From: Saccopteryx bilineata
Taxonomy: Eukaryota > Chordata > Mammalia > Chiroptera > Emballonuridae
NCBI RefSeq assembly: GCF_036850765.1
Contig: NC_089492.1
Span: 181,056,106-181,120,105 of the forward strand
DNA length: 64,000 bases
Direction of reading: 5' to 3'
Below the pieces are notes generated by a model. It worked only from the letters and a program-made list of their open reading frames with translations. It did not search any database and had not been told where the DNA came from. How positions within the stretch are numbered: position 1 is the stretch's first letter; the number at the start of each line of letters is the position of its first letter. Shown in pieces: positions 1 to 14,070 of the stretch. A program made the translations under genes and the position numbers.

Positions 1-1733
1 ATAAAATGTTTTGGTCTGAAGATTAAATAAGTGAAACATGGGTAAAGTGCTCGCACAGTACCTAAAGCAAATAGTAAGCACTCACTCAGTGAGGTTGTCA
101 CAACCAGGACCCACAGAAAGAGTCCAGCTTTCCTTACATCTATCTAGTAGGGGCTCTTCAGCTGGACAGAGGGCTGGCTGAATCTCAGATAATGTAGACA
201 GAGAGCAAATAAAATTCAAATGCAACTAATAGCTCCCCTTTCTTACTCTGTAATTATGTATGCTCATTATTTGTGTGACATGTTATTTAAATGTCCCTAA
301 TTTCAGCCCCAGTGGGCTAAGGGTCCTCAAAGAATGTTCATGGCCTCAGCCTTTGCCAGCCCTTTCCTAAGCTTTTGTCAATTTACTTCAGCTACCAAAA
401 GTGACATTATCTACAGCACGAAGTAGACAGAAAGGCCAACATCTTAATCTTAGCACTGCCTCCTATGCCTGACTATGGCTCAGCTCAGTTCCTACAAAGA
501 CAATCCATGAGACCATTCAGGACTCACATTCACAACTGCTAGGAGGACAAGAAAATTCATTCCATCACTTTAAAACCACAAAAGCAAGAATGATGGCAAA
601 CATGGATTTTACTGTCTTATGTTTGCTTGTGTTATTACTACTACACTAGACCTGCAGAAATGAGGCAGCTGAGCTCAGCTGCTCAAATACAAGCTGCTGC
701 TGTTTGTAAACTGCTAACCTCTGACCAGCCTCACACAAGAGGGAAGTGCAAGGGACTGCTTGTACGGCATCCTAGACCTAGACTTAGTGGAAGTGATGTC
801 CATTCAAATCAGATACAAAATTATGTCAAGCCCATTCTATTGCTAATGCAAAATGTTAGTTGAAGTGAAACTGCAATACTTCTTCCGTGTAGTAAATGAC
901 CAAATGAGAGTTAGTAAAGCCACTACACCACACATAACACAAAGCTCCAGAGGGTTTATTCAGGTTACAGCTGAAAAAAACCAAGGAGAACATACTTAGA
1001 GGTATGTCACTACCCAAGGTCCCCAAGTAATAAAGCATGAGCAGGGTGGGTCAGGGGTAGAAGTACCCCACCAACCTTTCTGGGGAACACCCATGTACGA
1101 TCAAGCTTCATACCCTACCTCACAGCAAGCTCTCCGCTCCGTACTGGGCAGTTTCAGAACTTTACCACCAGGTAAATTTCTGTCACAATTAGAACTGTAC
1201 TGATGGACTTATTTCAACTTTTAAAAAGGAACCTTTGAGGGGTTGGGGGAACTAAGAATAGCAAAAAATAAATAAAAGAAAAACAAGTACTGTGCATGAC
1301 TGCTGAAACCACTCTCCCTCGGCTACATTGTCTTCACTTGCTCGACAATGAAGAACATTGACATTGTACGCTGTGACGTACAGCTTAAAACAGGGCCACA
1401 CTCTTGCACAGTATTTGAATGATGATCTACTATAAAGCATCCATTCAAACTCAAGTGATGCACATATACACACATTCAGAGAGAACACCACTTGCAAACT
1501 TCCCTACTCCCAACCTCATTGAGCCAAAAATGTCTTGAATGTTCCCTGCTATTTCAGCTCTCTGGATCACACCCTCCAAGAGAGCACTCCTGAGATTTCA
1601 GGACCTACAAAGAAGGAGTTATTCCCATGGTAACGATTCTGTTTTCCTGTGCTTCCCAGAGGCCCCCAAACAGGAAAGTACACTTTAACATGTTAGCAGC
1701 CTTTAAGAAAACTCTTCTTAAAACACACTTAAG

Positions 1734-1895
1734 CCTGACCTGAGGTGGTTCAGGGAATAAAACATAGACCTGGAACGCTGAGGTTGCAGGTTCTAAACCC
1801 TGGATTCACCCCGTCAAGGCATGTATGGGAGTTAATGTAACCTGCTCCCCCCCCCTCTAAAATGAATAAATAAAATCAAAAAATAAATAAGCAAA
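1734..1895 (+). repeat. tRNA-derived bat SINE, family A (old copy)
   Basis: The head reads CCTGACCTGAGGTGG, with a B-box-like GGTTCTAAACCCTGG and the family-typical TCAAGGCATGTATGGGAGTT, and it ends in AATGAATAAATAAAA. It is diverged from the younger copies in the window. Confidence 0.85.
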
Positions 1896-2321
1896 CAAAC
1901 AAACACTTAGGTTCTGAAACAAGGAGACAGATGTGTTTACTTAGAACTGCTATTGAAATGCAATACGTAGAATAACAAAAAGGTGGCTTTGGAATGCTGC
2001 CCGCATGCACAAACACCGCACCAACACCACAGCAACCAGAAAAGACATATTCACCACAACTTCACAACCAGAATGAGGAGTGTTTAAAAAAAAAAAGAAA
2101 AGAAAGAAAGAAAGAAAGTCGTTAAAATGAAAAGACAACTCAGTCTTTATCAGAGTGAAAGGCAATCTAACACGACGGAAACTACCTTTTCTTTATGAAG
2201 CTGGCAAAAGAATTATTGAAAGCCTTCAATGATCCTATAGAGACTTCTTTGACAACTTTTCTTAGAAGTCTCTCCTCAGCATTGCCACTCCTCAAATGCC
2301 AATAAAAACAAAAGCCACCAG

Positions 2322-2532
2322 CCAACCTGTAGTAGCTCAGTGGATAAAGCATTGACCTGGGATGCTGAGGTCACTGGTTCAAATCCCTGGGCTTGCCTGG
2401 TCAAGGCACATACAGGAAGCAACTACTATGAGTATATGCTTCCTGCTTCTCTCCCCTCTTTCTTACTCTCTCCCCCTTCTCTTAAAAAAATAAAATAAAA
2501 TAAAAATCAATAAAATCTTAAAAAAAAAAAAA
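2322..2532 (+). repeat. tRNA-derived bat SINE, family A variant
   Basis: It contains CAGTGGATAAAGCATTGACC and GGTTCAAATCCCTGGGCTTG, a CT-rich stretch and an A-rich AAATAAAAT tail. An extra AACTACTATGAGTATATGCT segment distinguishes it from the standard copy. Confidence 0.85.
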
Positions 2533-2836
2533 CCACAAAGGACCATGTAACCAAACTAGTTAGCCCTGTCTTTTTTCTTCCTGAATGACTTAACTTTAGT
2601 ATTCATTCTTTAACCCAAATTCCACTTTTATTTAATCCTAGACACCTGGCTAACTTCTTGTCCTAAAAGCTTATTTCTCCCTGTTAGGCTGTATTTTTTG
2701 TTTCTTTGTTTATAATTTAAAGATTCCAAAAGCAGTGAAGCATCAGCAGTCATAAACAGAATAAGAGTGTTCCTATCGCAACACTAAGATCTAAACCCGT
2801 AACAGCCAGTTTGCTTGTTTTTAGCTGATTTTGGAA

Positions 2837-2852
2837 GGGGGGGGGGGGGGGG
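2837..2852 (+). repeat. G homopolymer, 16 bases
   Basis: This is an uninterrupted G run, directly visible. Long G runs are rare and unstable in mammalian DNA. It lies 20 bp from a minus-strand SINE. Confidence 0.95.
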
Positions 2853-2871
2853 CAGGCACTAACCTGTTCCG

Positions 2872-2983
2872 TTTATTTATGCATTCATTGCCTGATTCTT
2901 GTATGTGCCCTGACCAGGACCGAACCTGCAACCTTGGTATATCAGGATGACACTCTAACCAATTTAGCTCCCTGGCCAGGGCT
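2872..2983 (-). repeat. Older VES-like tRNA SINE
   Basis: On the minus strand it begins GCCCTGGCCAGGGAGCTAAA, has a B box GGTTGCAGGTTCGGTCCTGG, and ends with the GAATCAGGCAATGAATGCAT type 3' end seen in Chiropteran VES elements. It is a different family from A, B and C elsewhere in the window. Confidence 0.75.
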
Positions 2984-3464
2984 GCTCTACTCTAACTCCA
3001 GGACTCAATGATATTCTCCCCATTACCCTCCCCAAAAACTTAAGCAAAACTCTGCTCCTCAATTTATTTTCAATGGGGTTACATCTAAATAAGATATTTT
3101 CAGTTTACAGTGAGTTTAAATTGAAAATGTATTTAATATGCCTAAGCTAACACAGTTTAGCCCAGCCTACCTTAAATGTGCTCAGAACACTTTTAGCCTA
3201 CAGTGTAGAAAAATGTTCTAACAAAGTCTGTTTTATAATAGTGTTGAGTATCTCATGTAATGTATGATATACATACATCACTGTCACACCATTAGTAAAT
3301 TGAAAAGTTGTTAACTCAAACCATCCTAAGTTGGGGGATCATTTGTATTCAATATGAAATGACAAGTATCACATTAAATATTCTCTAAATAGATACAGGG
3401 CAACAATTTACTGTATTGCAGGCAGCCAAGGAGTACATGAGGTCTCTATCTGTCAGATACCCAC

Positions 3465-3489
3465 GGGGGGGGGGGGGGGGGGGGGGGGG
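3465..3489 (+). repeat. G homopolymer, 25 bases
   Basis: This is the longest homopolymer G tract in the window, preceded by CCAC and followed by TGTC. It is potentially G-quadruplex forming and is likely length-polymorphic or hard to sequence. Confidence 0.95.
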
Positions 3490-4651
3490 TGTCAAATTGA
3501 ATACCTATGGCAATAGATTCTATTGCTTCTTTTACTTCTGCAAATGTGAAAGAAATTTAAAAAGGGCCATTCCCATTACATGTTTGCTAAAAATTCAGGC
3601 AGTTCTTATTTCAAACCACACAATATTAGAGGACAGTTAAAGAACTTGAGTGGATAGCAGGAAGATCATCTTGCAAAATCCAATCAGGGCCCTGTGGAAA
3701 CAGAACAGCACACGTCCGGTCTGTAAGCACTATTTCCAACAGGAGGCTTCCAAACAACTCACCTTGAAACTAAGCAGGCTGGATAGAAACAGGTAGCCCT
3801 ACGTGAAACTGCGTACTGGAAAACTGCTACCCACATGTGATGACTGTTACACCATGAGCAGAGCAAAAATTCTAAGAAAGAACAGATTTCTTCCTCATCT
3901 CCCGGCTCCAAGCCAAACAAGTACAAACCAGAGCATGATCGATTCACATTATCTATAATTCTAATAGATTATTAAGTGTAAGAGAAACTGGAATACCACA
4001 CCACAGCCAGAGCCCTGTAATATAACCAAATGTTTGTTCTGACATGGTTTTCACCGGATGATTTCATCTGAACCTTATTAGACCTCATAAAAAAAATTTT
4101 TAAAAAGACATCAAAACAAATTTAGATAGGAGCAAGTTTCCTTGAAGGCTTCAAGGATCCTTTTGATAACCATAAAGGAAGAAGTACACATCTGGGTGCA
4201 TAGAAATTCCATACCACTATATACTTGCTACTGGGGAAGCAACCAGTCCAACCAGATCAACATACAAGGAAGTGGGTACTTAGGAGGCTGCTGCGCCCTA
4301 GAGCAGGGAGGGCAGTAGGCACACCCTGGATCTAGGCTACTTCCTTTACAAACAAGATAAGCACCTAAGGCTCCGCACTGCAGCAAGATCATCAAGGCTT
4401 CTGCTGTCAAACTTGGGTATGAAGCAGAGACCCACAGAAAAACCTGTAAAACACGCTCCACATTCAACTCAGGACCCAATGAGAAATCAGATGTGAAGCC
4501 CTGGTCCTGTGTTCAGGGACCGTACTAACAAAGGCACCTTACCAACTATACTGTGCAGCACAGAAAGGAACATAAAAATGAATCTGTAAGCCCAACCAGA
4601 TGTCCAGAATAACCGCTGATAAGGACCAGCTTAAAAAGCACATGCCACTCA

Positions 4652-7128
<2,477 letters not shown>

Positions 7129-7130
7129 TA

Positions 7131-7391
7131 CTGTATTTACCCATGTATAAGACCCACTTTTAAAAAAAATGGGGTCTAAAAACTGGGTGTGTTTTATACA
7201 GTGGTTGTAGATTTATTTTACTTGCATTTCCCATTTTTTTGTGTAGATGATGAGCTGTATGAATTTTATCATGTATAAAAAACTTGAGTTCAATAACTTT
7301 ATGTAATACTTGTTTTTTCCCTTCAAATTTCGGGCCCCAAAATTAAGGTGTGTCTTATGCATGGGAGCGTCTTATACATGGGAAAATACGA
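7131..7391. mobile_element. Pogo/Tigger-like MITE with TA target duplication (copy 1)
   Basis: The left end is TA followed by CTGTATTTACCCATGTATAA. The right end read in reverse is TATCGTATTTTCCCATGTAT, so the termini are inverted repeats of about 25 bp bounded by TA (7129-7130 and 7392-7393). Subterminal parts (GGGTCTAAAAACTGGGTG, TTATACAGTGGTTGTAGA, GGCCCCAAAATTAAGGTG) are shared with the element at 57448-57780. TA duplication and pogo-type relatives place it in Tc1/mariner-pogo. It is non-autonomous. Confidence 0.85.
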
Positions 7392-7594
7392 TACAACCCT
7401 ACCACTAATGTCTAATTAAAACAAAAACCACATGAGATGGAAACTGCTGGAAAGAAAGACACATTTAAGGTTCACTTAGTAGAGTGAGAGTGGCTTCATT
7501 ACAACTACAAAGTAATTTAAATACAAGAAAAGCAAATCCATGACATAAATTAATGGTTTTTCAAATTCTAAACATCAGAAAAACATCAAACTTT

Positions 7595-7672
7595 TTTTTA
7601 ACTTTTATTTATTCATTTTTAGAGAGGAGAGAGAGAGAGGGAGAGAGGAGGGAGAGAGAGGAGAGAGAGAGA

Positions 7673-7716
<44 letters not shown>

Positions 7717-7829
7717 CTGGAAGTATCAACTCCCATATGTGCCTTGACCAGGCAAGCCCAGGGTTTTGAATTGGCAACCTCAGCATTTCCAGGTCGATGC
7801 TTTATCCACTGCGCCACCACAGGTCAGGC
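7595..7829 (-). repeat. Family A SINE with long GA tract
   Basis: On the minus strand it starts GGCCTGACCTGTGGTGGCGC and has a B box. Its body contains a polypyrimidine tract of about 100 bp, seen as (GA)n on the plus strand. It is flanked by duplications beginning AAAACATCAAACTTTTT at 7580 and 7831, which proves a distinct retroposition event. Confidence 0.93.
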
Positions 7830-8288
7830 CAAAACATCAAACTTTTTAAAAATTTTTATCACCTGTGTTCTTTTATAATCTAGAATGCTGGTCAATGCTT
7901 GTCACCTCCCTCAATACTGATATAAGATACACAAACCAAAGAGGTGATACAGGTAGGTGATACATTGACTCTGTTACATTTCCAAAAGCTTGATACATAG
8001 GCAATAAGTCAGAAATTAAAATTTTAAACTGCCTCTCACAGCTGCAGAGTCATGATGAATCACCCTACAGTCACTGACAGACTAGGGTAGTGGAACACCT
8101 CCCCAGTGTAATGCCAGATGCAGAATCAAAGGTGTGCAACCGACCAGGAGGCAACACAGTGCTCTCCAAACTGGGTGTGCTTCAAGTCTAATCCTCACTC
8201 TTCTGCTTAGTACAGCCAAGCACCGAGTGCTCTCAAGAGCAGCTCTGACAAAACTATCATTAAAGGGCTGGCAACTCAAGATATAAAC

Positions 8289-8289
<1 letters not shown>

Positions 8290-8328
<39 letters not shown>
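8290..8328 (+). repeat. (CT)n microsatellite
   Basis: A nearly pure CT dinucleotide run, not attached to a visible SINE. Confidence 0.9.
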
Positions 8329-8332
<4 letters not shown>

Positions 8333-8369
8333 TTATATGACCTCTAACTGTGTGGTTTCCTTTTTATTT

Positions 8370-8515
8370 TTCCTTTTTCAATAGCTGTCTTATTTAATCA
8401 GCCACTAAACAATGTTTGCATGGGGTCAGGAAATCTTCCTCCTGTTCACCATTGTTATCTTAGCACCTAAAACATACCTGATAGTGTAAGAGCTCAATAA
8501 ATATGTATTTCTGGA
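8370..8515 (+). repeat. Probable L2 3'-end fragment
   Basis: The AGCTCAATAAATATGTATTT end preceded by TTAGCACCTAAAACATACCT resembles the L2 3' terminus (CAATAAATATTTGTTGAA type). It is ancient and diverged. Confidence 0.5.
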
Positions 8516-8830
8516 AACAATAAAAATTCAAGCTCAATCTCACTTACATCTACTCCTACTTGGCCTGCCAGTGCCTAATCTTACTAATATCCAGGATGTT
8601 TTAAGTGCAGCACCTGAAATCTCTACATTTCCTTGACAAAGCACTGCTACCTCTATAAAACACTCCATACAGTGTGACAAATCCCAAAGGGCCAGGCTAC
8701 CCCTCTCATTCTCTGCAGTAGGCTTAACAAACTGCTGCACAGTAGCTGCACCATCCCTTTTTCAACCACCTAGGTGCCTGCAAAAAAAAAAAAACAGGGC
8801 TTATCACATGGTCTAAAAGGGCCCAAGTCT

Positions 8831-9003
8831 GCCTGACCTGTGGTAATGCAGTAGATAAAGCATTGACCTGGAAAGCTGAGGTTGTCGGTTCGAAACCCTG
8901 GGCTTGCCCGGTCAAGTCACATATGGGAGTTGATGCTTCCAGCTCCTCCCTCTGTCTTTCTCTCTTTCTCTCTCTCTTCTCTCTCTAAAAATAAATAAAA
9001 TCT
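8831..9003 (+). repeat. Family A SINE with target-site duplication
   Basis: It runs from GCCTGACCTGTGGTAATGCA through the CT-rich body to AATAAATAAAATCT. The flanks carry AAAGGGCCCAAGTCT on both sides (8816-8830 and 9005-9019), an exact direct repeat. Confidence 0.95.
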
Positions 9004-9472
9004 GAAAGGGCCCAAGTCTAATGACTCTCTCAGTCTCTTAGCTTCAGCTAAATACAGACCAACTCCTTCACAAAATACATCCCTGTTCTTTTCCCTGCCG
9101 CCTCCTCCCCCACACCTGTACAGTCTCCCTTTCCTCTATGTTTCCCAGCATTCTCTCATTTTATGCCCCTCCAACCTCTCGTATTCCATTATTCATTCCC
9201 CAACCAGTTGTCAAATCAATCCATGTCCCACTCCTACCTCAGTATCAAAAATCCTAATGATCCCTTTGAAATTCCTAGACCTGGCTCTGCCTTTCCTCAA
9301 GTGGAGTCATCAGGGCCTGATGGTGCAGCACTGAACAGAGAGAGACTCTTTCCGGCCTCCTCCAGAATGCTCCCACCAAACTGAGAACCTTGTCAGTTCT
9401 GGTTTACTGGTCAGCTTAATAAAGGAAGATGTAGGAAGAGTTGTAGCCAGTGAGGTCAGAGTCCAGCAGGCT

Positions 9473-9487
9473 CATTATGATGCAAAT
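9473..9487 (+). promoter_or_regulatory. Near-consensus SOX-OCT composite motif
   Basis: The sequence is CATTATGATGCAAAT. The OCT half (ATGCAAAT) is perfect, and the whole 15-mer differs at two SOX-side positions from the textbook CATTGTTATGCAAAT. It lies about 4.6 kb upstream of the JARID2 exon in non-repeat sequence. A single motif can arise by chance, so function is inference. Confidence 0.35.
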
Positions 9488-10139
9488 TAAGCTCTCCAGA
9501 GTGAGTGGCAGTTATAAATTTCATTAAAGATTTCAAAACAAATATTGCAATTTTGGGTTTCAATTAAGACCTCTAAGCTAACACATCACCAAAAATAGGG
9601 GTACACAATTCAAGCTCCCAAACAATGTACCCCCTTTTCCTCATTCCCACCCAATCTCTTATATTTCCCCAACCTCAAAGCAAATGCTTTGCAAACACTG
9701 ACATAAATAAAAATATTTGGCTCTGTTGACAAGAGGGGAAAAAAATAAAAGTAAAATCACATAGATTTACATTCACTTTGCTATTGACTACCAAAAATCA
9801 CTTTATTTGGCTAACGGAAGACTGAGTAATAGGCCCTTTAAAAGTGACAAGATTTTCCTTGCATCTGCAAAACATCTGCCACTCTTTGAAATAACTGGAG
9901 AATTTTTTACCAAAGGTGACAACTGGTCAGAATTTAAACTTGAATGTTTACGATCATAATCTTTCTTATTAAAAGGAAAAAATAAATAAAAATTAGTACC
10001 AACAAACTAGATACTCAAACTTACAAGAAAAAAGGCACAAGATACTACTACATTCCTTGAAGCAGTAGCAGCAATTAACCATTCTCAAAAGCTCACTTTC
10101 AAGTTAGAGATTAAACAGACTTTAGCGACCCCTTTTCAT

Positions 10140-10325
10140 AACAGGGCAGCTCCAAACGAGGTCCACAGACCTCCAGGGCCTTAACCACATAGCAGTTTGT
10201 TAGAAACACAGGCTTCTGGACCCCACCTCAGACCTACTGAAACCAGAACCTGCATTCTAAGAAGTTCCCCATGTGATTCCCACGCACATCCAAGTTTCAA
10301 AGCTCTGCTGTACACTTGTTCTCCA
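10140..10325 (+). mobile_element. MER20-like hAT MITE remnant
   Basis: The sequence GTTAGAAACACAGGCTTCTG, followed by CCCCACCTCAGACCTACTGA and CCCCATGTGATTC, is the typical interior of MER20, an ancient mammalian hAT-Charlie MITE. The termini are eroded. Confidence 0.7.
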
Positions 10326-10609
10326 CCCCATGCCTACTTCATACCACTTTCTAATTCCCATCAGAATGCAGGCAAAGGCAAAGGTCAAGATGACGTGAAA
10401 CCCTAATACAACACTTCTAACTTCCATCTACTGTTGGCATGTCCCCTGTCAGAACTGAGAAGTCTCCATTAGCATACCCTGAGAAACCTCCACCTTGATA
10501 TCTCTTCACTGTGCTGAAGCAAGCAAGTAAATGGCATTTGGGAAAACAACAAAAAAGGTAAAGCACTAAGAACTGCAAGTTCTACTTGTGCCACGTGGGT
10601 ACTAGACAT

Positions 10610-10745
10610 TGAGGTGATCACTCAGTAAGGTATGTAAGTGTTTAATCATCATGTTCTACACCTGAAACTGATACAATACCGCATGTCAACTACAACTGGA
10701 AAATACATTAACTTAAAATTTTTTAATTAAAAACGAAAAAAGATA
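10610..10745 (+). mobile_element. L1 3' UTR fragment
   Basis: It contains ATCATGTTCTACACCTGAAA and ACAATACCGCATGTCAACTA, resembling the CATGTTGTACACCTTAAA and TCAATTATACCTCAA tail of older mammalian L1s, and ends A-rich. Confidence 0.55.
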
Positions 10746-11664
10746 TGCTAGTTCTTAGAACCATTTCTCATGTGATGCAGTCTTTCTAACCTTTATCCTG
10801 ATTACCCAGCTTGGGCCAACTTCCCTTTAAAACATAACACCCAGAATTAAACACACATTCAACATGTGAATATCATTCCAAAATAGGAGTAATATATGCA
10901 ATAAGATCATTTCTATTTTTATTTGCAAACCTAAAAGTTAGAATAAATTTTAGCAGCCACATTACACTGTAGGTTCTCATTAAACTTTGAGTTAACTATA
11001 TCCTCCACAGTGATTTTATTTATTTCTCAAGGTACAGGGGTAAATATTTTCATTAAAATGCAACAAAACCTAAAGGCAGGTCCCGGTCCAAAGACAATCA
11101 CAAGGACAATAACAGCTCCCAATCATGTAATTATTTTCCTGTGGTGCTTTCCTCACTGCTCAGGAAATCGTGTGCATGATAATATAAAGCAAGTTATATT
11201 CCTTAACCAGGCTTATTTTACAAGACAGAGAAGGCGGCGCAGGATCAGATGGATGCAAGTCAGCATGTCTCCTACTCACATGCTCATGGAGAAGAGATGG
11301 GATTCAAGGGCATAATCACAAATTAAACCAAGATTGTATTCAATGTATTTGAGTTCTCACCTACCCCAACCTCCAAAAATTTTGTAAATTCAAATTAGTG
11401 TTAAATAAAGCCTGAAATTAGCCATTCTAACATAAATAAATTTGCTGACCATTCAAAATGTCTCTCCATAATCTTCACTTTAAAACACTGATTATTGATT
11501 TGATACACTGTCACTGTACCAAGAGACTTTCTAATTTACTATCTCAAGACTGATCAGCTCACTTGCACGGGAAAACTGTACTCTCTACTTAGACATAGGC
11601 CCAAGCAGAGCCTTTGTGGCTGCTGCCCTCCAATGGTGCCAGCTCTTCGGCAAGATGGACCTTT
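10746..11664. other. JARID2: Intronic sequence, nothing recognised
   Basis: The sequence is AT-rich. No repeat family, RNA gene or exon is apparent. The open frame at 11010-11315 has no protein I recognise and no regulatory context. Confidence 0.45.
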
Positions 11665-11677
11665 AAAACTTTTCAGA

Positions 11678-11795
11678 CTGACCTGTGGTGGCGCAGTGGA
11701 TAAAGCGTCAACCTGGAAACACTGAGGTTGCCGGTTCAAAACCCTGGCTTGCCTGGTCAAGGCACTTATGGAAGTTGATGCTTCCTGCTCCTCCC

Positions 11796-11840
<45 letters not shown>

Positions 11841-11876
11841 CCCCCTCTCTGAAATGAATAAAAAAATTAAAAAAAA
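11678..11876 (+). repeat. Family A SINE with target-site duplication
   Basis: It begins CTGACCTGTGGTGGCGCAGT, carries a (CT)n tract and an A-rich tail, and is flanked by AAAACTTTTCAGA at 11665-11677 and 11877-11889. Confidence 0.95.
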
Positions 11877-12154
11877 AAAACTTTTCAGAGCACTCAAATG
11901 CAAGAAGAAAACAGGGACACCAAAACCAGTCAAGCTTGCAAAACAGGTGCAGGAAGAGGACAATGTCCTTAGAGTCCTAAGCAGAGCACATACAAGGTGG
12001 AATGATTCTAGCCATAGCAAACATCTGATGAGTGCTCCCTACATGCTAGGCACTCAGGGATCAGCACTATCATGCTGCAAGGAACGCTTCCCGTTCTCAG
12101 CTCAGATCTGAGCACAAGGCCCAGGCCACTGCCTTTTGTTAAAAGTGGGTGGGT

Positions 12155-12531
12155 GGCCCTGGCTGGTTGGCTCAGTGGTACAGCATCAGCCTGGCGTGCG
12201 GGGGGACCGGGGTTCGATTCCCGGCCAGGGCACATAGGAGAAGCGCCCATCTGCTTCTCCACCCCTCCCCCTCTCCTTCCTCTCTGTCTCTCTCTTCCCC
12301 TCCTGCAGCCAAGGCTCCATTGGAGCAAAGATGGCCCGGGCGCTGGGGATGGCTCCTTGGCCTCTGCCCCAGGCACTGGAGTGGCTCTGGTCGCGGCAGA
12401 GCATCCCCCCTGGTGGGCAGAGCGTCGCCCCTGGTGGGCGTGCCGGTGGATCCCAGTCGGGCGCATGCGGGAGTCTGTCTGACTGTCTCTCCCCGTTTCC
12501 AGCTTCAGAAAAATACAAAAAAAAAAAAAAA
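12155..12531 (+). repeat. Family B SINE (long tRNA SINE with CTCF-like motif)
   Basis: The head GGCCCTGGCTGGTTGGCTCA can pair with the GGCCAGGGC at the end of the tRNA-like part, and the B box GGGTTCGATTCCCGG is perfect. A body of about 270 bp follows, with AAGGCTCCATTGGAGCAAAG, GGCGCTGGGGATGGCTCC and a tandem block CTGGTGGGCAGAGCGTCGCC. It ends in poly-A. It is flanked by AAAAGTGGGTGGGTG on both sides (12141-12155 and 12532-12546). CTCF-like cores lie at 12402-12419 and 12424-12440. Confidence 0.95.
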
Positions 12532-12557
12532 AAAAGTGGGTGGGTGTAGGGCAGCTG

Positions 12558-12887
12558 TGTTAGGTTTGGTCACTGGTTTACTAGCTGCAAGCCCTTTGCC
12601 TGATCATTGCCGGAGCACAGGCAGTGTCACATGTGTATGGTCGATATAATGCCATGGCTATGGGGGCTTGCGCTCAGGGGGATTGCAGATTGCCTGGCCG
12701 CCACTGTGAGGGGCCGTTTTGTTGTTTGTTTGCCTGAGAGGCAAAAAGTTTCCCGCCTGTGTCTCGTCCACCGTTGTGAGACTTCATTAAATGGAATGGC
12801 CCAACCCTTTCCAGCTCCGCAGTTTTTCTACCGTCTGCCCGTATCCAACGTGAACCTGCCTGCCTGGCATCGGCCACTGGAATTACA
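12558..12887 (+). repeat. LTR-like element related to the solo LTR at 34633-34943
   Basis: It begins TGTTAGG and ends GGAATTACA. It shares with the minus-strand element at 34633 the blocks GATTGCAGATTGCCTG, TTTCCAGCTC, TTTCTACCGTCTGCCC and ACCTGCCTG. An ATTAAA signal lies near 12787. No clean 5-bp duplication is seen at these ends. A young SINE sits just to its left, so the left boundary is approximate. Confidence 0.6.
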
Positions 12888-13740
12888 AAGTGAAATGTTC
12901 AATTCCAATGCTCACTCCCTATCCTAAATCAGATTAGCACTAAATGCCACACCATTTACAGGAGAAAGGCTGTAGTCTGACTGACAGCTGCACAGAGCTG
13001 ACCAATAAGACAACAAAATTTGAAATTCTAGGCCCACAAGCGAGGTAAAAAAATGATGGACCCTTTCCTCTTTCCAGGGAAAACGACTGGAAACCTCTGC
13101 ATAATGTCTTTTATTTTCAAAGCAAGCTCACATATACCTATTGTTAAATCACCTTACTTAATATAATTTGTTGTTGCCTGAAATGCCAGTCACTTCCATC
13201 AACGGTTTGAGGAGAGAACAAGAAAAGCATTTAAAAATAAAGTGTTGGGGATGTGGATTCTTAGCAAGGATTCCGTGTAAACAAGGATTTAAGGAGCCAA
13301 ATAATAAATAAGGGGAAGAGAGAGAGGATATTGAAGAAAAATGTGAGAGGTACAACTTAGACTTAGGCTAAAACTATTGCTTCTTCCCTTTTAACAAAAT
13401 ATTTTCTTCATTATCAAGTTCTCAAGTCAACTTAATGCTAATCCATTTTTCTGTATTCCATAAACTGGTTCACCTGTCAATACTCAAACATCAGAGAAGT
13501 TGGGGGAATACTCACACCTCGAAATAAGATACATGGCGGCCAAGAAACCACTGATTTATGTACTTGTGAGTGATATTTCTTTGCCTTGATTCTAAATTAA
13601 AAGCACTTCAAGCAGCAAATTTCCTCAGACAGACAGGCTTCCTAGGATAAACGGTCCAAAAATGCTTATACAAGGAGAGTTTTACTTCTTCCAAACTCCC
13701 ACTAAATAATGTGTACTTATCTTTGATTACTGCCTATTTA
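12888..13740. other. JARID2: Intronic sequence, nothing recognised
   Basis: No repeat, RNA gene or exon signature was seen. The sequence is ordinary AT-rich intron. Confidence 0.45.
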
Positions 13741-13789
13741 AAAAAAAAAAAATTGGCTACAGCCGAAATTGGATTAAGAACTTCTGCTG

Positions 13790-14070
13790 AAAACGATTTA
13801 TTGCATAACACAACTCTGACAGCCTGAATCTCCGGCCACCAACTGAGCCTTTATAAAAATTTGCTGGGCAGCTGCCAAGTCAGCTCTTTTGCATCTAAGC
13901 ATGTCAGACGTCGCTGTCGCCGTTGTCAAGGCAGCAGCAGCATGGGCTGCAACATCCACACGTTTAGCTCATGGTTAAATGGTGCAGTCCAGGAGCAGCA
14001 GCAAGGGCCACGCACCAGTGTCCAACCCTTCTGCAGCTCTCAGTCTGGATGTGTTGTTTCAGCATAATCA
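13790..14070. other. High-complexity CpG- and CAG-containing stretch, function unknown
   Basis: This is non-repeat sequence with a local cluster of CpGs (CAGACGTCGCTGTCGCCGTT at about 13910) and interrupted GCA/CAG triplets (13932-14010). An open frame of 68 codons on the plus strand (13861-14067) matches no protein I know. It may be a conserved non-coding element or an unrecognised exon. It stands out against its AT-rich surroundings. Confidence 0.35.

Noticed and set aside
7595..7829. Long GA/CT tracts (also at 11800, 39880 and 45236) considered as independent regulatory GAGA elements
   Set aside because: They are the internal CT-rich tract of SINEs, expanded in place.
12155..12232. tRNA gene candidates at SINE heads with good A and B boxes
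   Set aside because: Each is followed by a SINE body and A tail and flanked by target duplications. The heads are degenerate tRNA relics, not tRNA genes.
12008..12649. Several overlapping open frames of 110-166 codons on both strands
   Set aside because: They lie on a GC-rich family B SINE, and the same frames recur at 15356-15920, 35080-35945, 50412-50953 and 54436-55152. They are repeat-derived, not genes.
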